From assembly GCA_024998645.1 (NCBI GenBank), contig JACOEJ010000012.1:1-38759 (forward strand): DNA of 38,759 bases, read 5' to 3'. Both the position numbers and the translations under genes were made by a program. This DNA comes from Nitrospira sp. (GTDB lineage: Bacteria > Nitrospirota > Nitrospiria > Nitrospirales > Nitrospiraceae). Positions 34,592 to 38,759 of this stretch are shown here, one piece after another (positions within the stretch are counted from its first letter, which is position 1; each line of letters opens with the position of its first letter). The notes below the pieces were generated by a model, which was not told the DNA's origin, made no database searches, and saw only the letters and a program-made list of their open reading frames with translations.

Positions 34592-35365
34592 ATGAAATTT
34601 GATTTAGCAGTGACCGTACGAGAGCAGTCGGGGAAGGGTATCGCCCGCCAGTTGCGACGGAGTGGCAAGATCCCTGCTGTCCTCTATGGCCAAGGTGAGT
34701 GTGTGTTGTTGACCGTTAATCCGGATGAATTGGTGAAGATTCTCAAGGCGCAGGCCGGCAGCACGGTACTGGTATCGTTGACCGTAGACGGAGCCAAGAC
34801 TAAGGCGAGTCGCACGGCGCTGTTGCGCGATTATCAGGTCGATCCCATTACAGGCAGCGTGCTTCATGCAGACCTGTTTGAGGTTTCGATGGACAAGCCG
34901 ATTCGCGTCAAGGTGCCGGTGCATGTTACCGGTGGCATTCCTGCCGGGGTGAAGGAAGGCGGTGTGTTGCACAACAACACACGCGAACTTCATATCGAGT
35001 GTTTGCCGGCGGCGATGCCTGACCAGATCGAAGTGGATGCCTCATCTCTGGGGATCAGCCAAGGCATTCACCTGAAGGATGTGGCACGGCGTGACGGTAT
35101 CCGATTCCTCGACGACGAAGACCTGATGATTGTGAGTGTCGCGGCGCCGATTTCCGATGCCAAGCTGGAAGCACTGTTGACTGGTGGCGCAGGCGCAGCA
35201 GCATCTGAGCCAGAAGTTGTGGCGAAGGGCAAGGAAGCAGGCGAAGGTGGAGAGCCTGCAAAGGCGGGCGCAGCTGCAGCCGGAGATGCCAAAGGTGGCG
35301 ACAAGAAAGCCGCCGGTAAGGATGCTCCGAAGGCTGAAAAGAAGGAACCTGAAAAGAAGAAGTAG
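34592..35365 (+). CDS. rplY: 50S ribosomal protein L25, long TL5/CTC form
   Basis: L25 binds 5S rRNA. The 257-residue protein has the N-terminal L25 domain (about 1-95) and the C-terminal beta domain of the TL5/CTC class (about 96-190). A final 60-residue tail is made mainly of Ala, Lys, Glu and Gly and is probably disordered. The ATG is preceded by GGAGGAG. The Pth gene follows after 2 bp, which is the standard rplY-pth pairing. Confidence 0.95.
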   Translation: MKFDLAVTVREQSGKGIARQLRRSGKIPAVLYGQGECVLLTVNPDELVKILKAQAGSTVLVSLTVDGAKTKASRTALLRDYQVDPITGSVLHADLFEVSMDKPIRVKVPVHVTGGIPAGVKEGGVLHNNTRELHIECLPAAMPDQIEVDASSLGISQGIHLKDVARRDGIRFLDDEDLMIVSVAAPISDAKLEALLTGGAGAAASEPEVVAKGKEAGEGGEPAKAGAAAAGDAKGGDKKAAGKDAPKAEKKEPEKKK

Positions 35366-35367
35366 CG

Positions 35368-35952
35368 GTGCATCTTCTCGTCGGACTGGGCAATCCAGGC
35401 AGAGCCTACGCCCAGACCCGTCACAACGTCGGTATGTGGGCCATCGAGCGGGCGGCTGCTCGATGGTCTATCCGTCTCGCCTCCCGCGGTACTACTCAAC
35501 GTGGATCCGGTCGGCTCGGGTCGGAGTTCATCGAGCTCGCCGGCTTGTTGGACTGGATGAATCTCACGGGTCCTCCCCTCAAAGGCTTGCTGCGCGAGTT
35601 TAAAATCAAGCCGGACAACCTGATTCTCATTCACGACGATCTCGATTTAGAGCCCGGTCGTCTACGCATCAAGCAAGGCGGCGGGGCCGGTGGGCATAAC
35701 GGGATTAAATCGGTGATTGAGGCGCTCGGGACTCCGCAGTTTATCCGGGTCAAAATTGGAATCGGTCGGCCCGCTCCCGGCCTGGACGCTGCCGACTATG
35801 TGCTACAGCCTGTCACGCAGGATGAGATGGCGGTCTTTACGCCATGTCTCGAACGAGCCGTTGATGCATTGGAGTGCCTGATCCATCGCGGCCTTTCCAC
35901 CGCCATGAATCAATTCAATATTCGTGAGAAGCCTATGCAGGACGAGGCGTAG
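35368..35952 (+). CDS. pth: Peptidyl-tRNA hydrolase
   Basis: Pth releases tRNA from stalled peptidyl-tRNA. The 194-residue protein has LLVGLGNPGRAYAQTRHNVG with the catalytic His19, NLTGPPLKGLL, the HDDLDLEPG motif, and GGGAGGHNGIKS. The GTG start is fixed by the conserved N-terminus. It lies 2 bp after rplY without a clear Shine-Dalgarno sequence of its own, implying coupling. Confidence 0.96.
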   Translation: MHLLVGLGNPGRAYAQTRHNVGMWAIERAAARWSIRLASRGTTQRGSGRLGSEFIELAGLLDWMNLTGPPLKGLLREFKIKPDNLILIHDDLDLEPGRLRIKQGGGAGGHNGIKSVIEALGTPQFIRVKIGIGRPAPGLDAADYVLQPVTQDEMAVFTPCLERAVDALECLIHRGLSTAMNQFNIREKPMQDEA

Positions 35953-36035
35953 GTTGCGGCTGAGGGATGTAGGATGAGCCGTGCCATGGCAATGACTCGA
36001 TAAGCCGATGGGCATAATGATTGTGAGGCTCTTGG

Positions 36036-36620
36036 ATGCGTAGGCATATGCACGTGATGGTCTTTACTCTGATGAGTTTGATGGCCTTCCAGGCTGGGTT
36101 AATTGGGGAGGCCAGGGCCGGAGAGTTCGCTTTTGAATCGATCAGAATCAGAGGAGGTGTCAGCGGCGGGTCGCCCCTAGGGAGAGAACGGCAGAGTGAT
36201 TTTAACCAGATCGACCTTGCGGCGACCGTTCGGCTCCCCTGGGAAAAGGAGCTTGGCGGAGGCTGGATGCTCGGCACGAGAATGCTCGCCTCGCTCGGCG
36301 CGCTCCGAGGAGCCGGTGAAGCCAACGGAGTTATGACCGTGGTGCCGCTCGACATTGTGGTGGGTCGCAAGGACGGACTCGTGGCCATCGATATGGGAGG
36401 GGGAGGGGCGCTGCTGAGTGATTCTAAATTCGGCCGACAGAATTTTGGCGGGCCATTTCAGTTTGTATGGACGTTCGGAATTACCAGCCGCGTGGCTGGA
36501 CCGCTCGGAGTCGGCTATCACTTTCAACATTACTCGGATGCCACGCTCTACGGGCAAGACAGCCGCGGAGTGGATCTCCATCTTATTGAGCTGATCTATT
36601 GGTTTGATCGAAGAGACTAG
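36036..36620 (+). CDS. PagL-like outer-membrane acyloxyacyl hydrolase family protein
   Basis: The 194-residue product has a signal peptide (residues 1-28, cleavage after ARA) and then alternating hydrophobic/polar beta strands ending in an aromatic residue (YWF-DRRD), as in small outer-membrane barrels. The segment YHFQHYSDATLYGQDSRGVD (161-180) resembles the PagL/acyloxyacyl hydrolase motif, with His165 and Ser167 at the catalytic His-x-Ser positions. In classical PagL an Asn follows the Ser and a Glu lies 14 residues after the His; here these are Asp168 and, near the Glu position, Asp180. It may remove acyl chains from lipid A, or be an inactive relative. GAGG lies 7 nt upstream of the ATG. 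Confidence 0.68.
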   Translation: MRRHMHVMVFTLMSLMAFQAGLIGEARAGEFAFESIRIRGGVSGGSPLGRERQSDFNQIDLAATVRLPWEKELGGGWMLGTRMLASLGALRGAGEANGVMTVVPLDIVVGRKDGLVAIDMGGGGALLSDSKFGRQNFGGPFQFVWTFGITSRVAGPLGVGYHFQHYSDATLYGQDSRGVDLHLIELIYWFDRRD

Positions 36621-36678
36621 GCGGCCGCTGTCTTTAGGCAATGGCGCAGCCCGAACGATCCAGGCAGCACTCATTCAA

Positions 36679-36706
36679 TTGACAGTCTCTTTGTCGCTGT
36701 GATACC
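36679..36706 (+). promoter_or_regulatory. Promoter of the rpsF operon
   Basis: TTGACA (36679-36684) is followed after 16 bp by GATACC (36701-36706), which is preceded by TGT, giving an extended -10 (TGTGATACC). The -10 hexamer itself is weak. It would leave a leader of about 80 nt with several short hairpins. Confidence 0.5.
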
Positions 36707-36720
36707 GTCCACCGTTCTTT

Positions 36721-36775
36721 AGGCCTCATATAGAGGCACCTACACCTCGCTCCGGACTGGATCCGGGGCCTTTGT
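36721..36775 (+). promoter_or_regulatory. Structured leader of rpsF, possible S6:S18 autoregulatory site
   Basis: Two short hairpins are visible: GCCTC (36723-36727) with GAGGC (36733-36737), and CCGGA with TCCGG around a 5-nt loop near 36752-36766. Many bacteria carry an RNA motif in this position that binds the S6:S18 complex and represses the operon. The fit to that motif was not tested; the call is positional. Confidence 0.35.
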
Positions 36776-36791
36776 CCAGGAGGATTGCTGC

Positions 36792-37139
36792 ATGGAGCTG
36801 TACGAGTCTCTGTTCATTATTCGTCCGTCCGTCTCCGACGAGGAGACCAATACCCTCATCGACAAGATGAAAGCCGTGGCCGATAAGACCGGCGCGCAAT
36901 TCATCAAGGCCGAGAATTGGGGCAAGAAGAAACTCGCCTACGAAGTGCGGCATGAGCGGAAAGGCACCTATGCCTATTTCTACTTTCGCGCGCCCAACAC
37001 GACAGTCGGCGAACTCGAGCGGGCCTACCGTTTGGAAGACAACATCCTCAAGTTCTTGACCGTCCATCTTGAAAAAGAATTAGTCCCGCCGCGTCCGTTG
37101 GAAGCCTCAGCGCAGGAGACCGACGGTGGCCGGATTTAA
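36792..37139 (+). CDS. rpsF: 30S ribosomal protein S6
   Basis: S6 binds S18 and the central domain of 16S rRNA. The 115-residue protein shows YESLFIIRPSVSDEE, NWGKKKLAYEV, KGTYAYFYF, and LKFLTVHLEK, as in standard S6, with a short acidic tail. AGGAGG (36778-36783) lies 8 nt before the ATG. Its stop overlaps the ssb start by 14 bp. Confidence 0.96.
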   Translation: MELYESLFIIRPSVSDEETNTLIDKMKAVADKTGAQFIKAENWGKKKLAYEVRHERKGTYAYFYFRAPNTTVGELERAYRLEDNILKFLTVHLEKELVPPRPLEASAQETDGGRI

Positions 37140-37539
37140 TAAAGTCATCCTCATGGGCAACCTCACGCGGAATCCCGAGCTGCGGTACACGCCGAGCGGG
37201 ACCCCTGTGGCGAGTTTCGGACTGGCGGTGAGCCGGCGGTTCAAGCAGGGTGAGGAGCTGAAAGAGGAAGTCTGCTTCGTAGACATCGTAGTGTTCGGCA
37301 AGCAGGCGGAACATTGCGGACAGTATTTGAGCAAGGGCAACGGGGCGATCATTGAAGGGCGGCTACAGCAACGCCGCTGGGAAACCGAAGACGGCCAGAA
37401 GCGCAGCAAGCATGAAGTGGTGGCCCAGAGCGTGACTTTCATGCCGAAGCGTCAGGATGGCGGCGGGGCGAGCGGCGGACCAGGCGGTGAACCGCCGATC
37501 CATGACGAACCCAGCTATGAATATGACGAACAGCATTGA
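37126..37539 (+). CDS. ssb: Single-stranded DNA-binding protein
   Basis: SSB coats single-stranded DNA in replication and repair. The 137-residue protein has the OB-fold (1-105: [61 protein letters not shown]), followed by a short Gly-rich linker. It ends in an acidic stretch [10 protein letters not shown] instead of the usual acidic tip closing in Ile-Pro-Phe that recruits partner proteins. The GTG start has AGGAGA 7 nt upstream and lies inside the end of rpsF, coupling the two. Confidence 0.94.
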   Translation: MAGFNKVILMGNLTRNPELRYTPSGTPVASFGLAVSRRFKQGEELKEEVCFVDIVVFGKQAEHCGQYLSKGNGAIIEGRLQQRRWETEDGQKRSKHEVVAQSVTFMPKRQDGGGASGGPGGEPPIHDEPSYEYDEQH

Positions 37540-37562
37540 TTAGGACGAACGAGGAGGCAGTG

Positions 37563-37844
37563 ATGGAACGAATGGGTGGCGGTGCAGGAGGGGGCGGTGA
37601 TCGCCGTGATGGTAACGGGGGTGGCGGGCGGTTGTTTCAGCGGCGCCGGCCTTGCCGGTTTTGCCTGGAGAAGGCCCCGATCGATTTTAAGGATGCCGGC
37701 TTGCTCCGGAATTTTCTCACCGAGCGTGGACGAATCGTTCCGCGCCGGATCTCCGGGAACTGCATGCGGCATCAGCGTGAATTGACGATTTCGATCAAGC
37801 GCGCCCGGCACATCGCGATCATCAGCTTTGCCGAGGAGCGATAG
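37563..37844 (+). CDS. rpsR: 30S ribosomal protein S18 (zinc-binding form)
   Basis: S18 pairs with S6 in the small subunit. The 93-residue protein has an unusual Gly-rich N-terminal extension (residues 5-22), then the conserved core [32 protein letters not shown], and [19 protein letters not shown]. Cys31, Cys34, Cys67 and His70 could form a zinc site, as in the cysteine-containing (C+) type of S18. GAGGAGG (37551-37557) lies 5 nt before the ATG, which decides this start over an upstream one at 37536. Confidence 0.95.
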   Translation: MERMGGGAGGGGDRRDGNGGGGRLFQRRRPCRFCLEKAPIDFKDAGLLRNFLTERGRIVPRRISGNCMRHQRELTISIKRARHIAIISFAEER

Positions 37845-37849
37845 CGCGC

Positions 37850-38482
37850 GTGAGTCAGCGTGACGCGATACAGGCGTCTGGAGCCGGCTGGTCGCCGGAG
37901 ATCATGATGGATCTGCTCACACCGCATCTTGCAGATATCACCGCCGACGGGTTGTCGCTTACGGGCGATGTAACCGCCGAGGAACTGGGACTGACCGAAG
38001 CCGACACGCAGCTCGAGGGAGCGCTGGCGGTCGGATTGGACCTGACCAAGGTCGAGCGCACGATTTGTGTGACCGGAGTGGTGGAAGGGACGGCCATCCG
38101 GGAGTGTGTGCGGTGCTTGGCTCATTTCTCCGAGCCGTTGGCGTTTGCGCTCCGTGTCGTCTATGAACCGGAGCCGAAAATAGTTCCGCCGGCTGCCAAG
38201 CGGGTTGATCATCGCAAAAAAGTTGTCGAGCCGGTGGACGTTGAGCCGGACGGGACGGATGACGAGATTTATCATTACGAGGGTGATCATTTGGAGCTCG
38301 CGCCGATGCTGCGAGAGCAAGTGATTTTGTCGAACCCGATGCATCCGTTGTGCAAAGACGATTGTGCCGGGTTGTGTCCGCATTGTGGAAAGAATTTGAA
38401 CGAGGGGCGGTGTGCCTGTCCGGGTGAGGCGCCGACCAATCCGTTTCAAGTATTACGGAGCGTGAAGACTGAACAGAAGTGA
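37850..38482 (+). CDS. YceD-family protein (DUF177), linked to rpmF
   Basis: The 210-residue protein belongs to the YceD/DUF177 family, almost always encoded next to rpmF and implicated in 23S rRNA metabolism or ribosome assembly. It has the conserved RECVRCLAHFSEPL segment, the acidic DDEIYHYEGDHLELAPMLRE segment (D/E-rich middle), and a C-terminal Cys cluster (CKDDCAGLCPHCGKNLNEGR) likely to bind zinc. The start is GTG 37850 with GAGGAG 11 nt upstream; the first 20 or so residues are not conserved, so a later start is possible. Confidence 0.9.
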   Translation: MSQRDAIQASGAGWSPEIMMDLLTPHLADITADGLSLTGDVTAEELGLTEADTQLEGALAVGLDLTKVERTICVTGVVEGTAIRECVRCLAHFSEPLAFALRVVYEPEPKIVPPAAKRVDHRKKVVEPVDVEPDGTDDEIYHYEGDHLELAPMLREQVILSNPMHPLCKDDCAGLCPHCGKNLNEGRCACPGEAPTNPFQVLRSVKTEQK

Positions 38483-38531
38483 CGTCGGGGAGCCGATCTC
38501 CCGGCGGTCTTGAACGTGGGAAGGAGTTGCC

Positions 38532-38717
38532 ATGCCTAATCCGAAACATAAACATTCTCGTGCACGCCGCGACAAGCGGCGCACACAAAAACTGCGGATG
38601 ACCCCTCCGGGGATGTCCGTGTGTCCGCAGTGTCACGAGCTGAAGCTGCCGCACTACACGTGTTTGAACTGCGGAACCTACAAGGGTAAGGCGGTCATTC
38701 AGGTCGAAGAGTCCTAG
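38532..38717 (+). CDS. rpmF: 50S ribosomal protein L32
   Basis: The 61-residue protein begins MPNPKHKHSRARRDKRR, the standard L32 N-terminus, and has a zinc ribbon with Cys31, Cys34, Cys44 and Cys47. GGGAAGGAG lies just before the ATG. In many bacteria the next genes are plsX and the fatty-acid cluster, which would lie just outside this window. Confidence 0.97.
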   Translation: MPNPKHKHSRARRDKRRTQKLRMTPPGMSVCPQCHELKLPHYTCLNCGTYKGKAVIQVEES

Positions 38718-38739
38718 CAGGACCGCGAGGACAGACGCG

Positions 38740-38759
38740 CCGAGGCCGGCAGGCCTCGG
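38740..38759 (+). terminator. Perfect hairpin after rpmF, possible terminator cut by the window end
   Basis: CCGAGGCC (38740-38747) and GGCCTCGG (38752-38759) form a perfect 8-bp GC-rich stem with a GGCA loop, 22 bp after the rpmF stop. Whether a T-run follows cannot be seen because the window ends at the last base of the stem. Confidence 0.5.

Noticed and set aside
38486..38504. GGGAG/CTCCC hairpin between the YceD gene and rpmF as a terminator
   Set aside because: The stem is only 5 bp, there is no T-run, and the two genes are normally co-transcribed.

Overview
The window is chromosomal, GC-rich and densely coded. It carries housekeeping genes of a diderm bacterium that makes meso-diaminopimelate peptidoglycan. 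Gene order and protein character suggest the phylum Nitrospirota, probably a Nitrospira-like organism. That is an inference from remembered family resemblance, not from a search. There are no rRNA or tRNA genes, CRISPR arrays, transposases or phage genes. Almost every gene is on the + strand; the two exceptions are unknown proteins near 3.4-4.4 kb and 26.9-27.2 kb.

Layout. (1) 1-4.4 kb: the 3' part of a CstA-type peptide/carbon-starvation transporter, a 117-bp inverted-repeat element touching its stop codon, YajQ, an Asp-box propeller lipoprotein, and a convergent gene for an exported coiled-coil protein ending in two blocks of short tandem repeats. (2) 4.7-22.4 kb: a complete division and cell wall (dcw) cluster in the order rsmH-ftsL-ftsI-murE-murF-mraY-murD-ftsW-murG-murC-murB-ddl-ftsQ-ftsA-ftsZ. 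It starts at a near-consensus promoter, has no mraZ in front, and most junctions overlap or lie within a few bases. (3) 22.4-26.9 kb: pgeF-yggS-proC-yggT-divIVA, resembling the ylm-divIVA region of Gram-positives with proC where sepF usually lies, then a serine hydrolase. (4) 26.9-32.5 kb: a small unknown gene divergent from pgsA, then pilC, pilS and pilR of a type IV pilus system. (5) 32.5-38.7 kb: ispE, prs, rplY, pth, a PagL-like outer-membrane protein, then rpsF-ssb-rpsR-yceD(DUF177)-rpmF.

The genes work together mainly as an envelope-growth module. MurC/D/E/F, MurB and Ddl build UDP-MurNAc-pentapeptide; MraY and MurG make lipid II; FtsW and FtsI polymerise and crosslink it at the septum under FtsZ/FtsA/FtsQ/FtsL; PgeF proofreads precursors; DivIVA and YggT are polarity or division accessories. 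PgsA supplies phospholipid, IspE feeds the isoprenoid carrier, and Prs supplies PRPP.

Five + strand promoters carry a perfect TTGACA -35 box (rsmH, pgsA, pilC, prs, rpsF). No classical hairpin-plus-U-tract terminator was seen. The oddities most worth a second look are the repeat-tailed exported protein, FtsZ with two copies of its C-terminal peptide, SSB without the usual acidic-Pro-Phe tip, the inverted-repeat element after cstA, and a strong hairpin between pilC and pilS.
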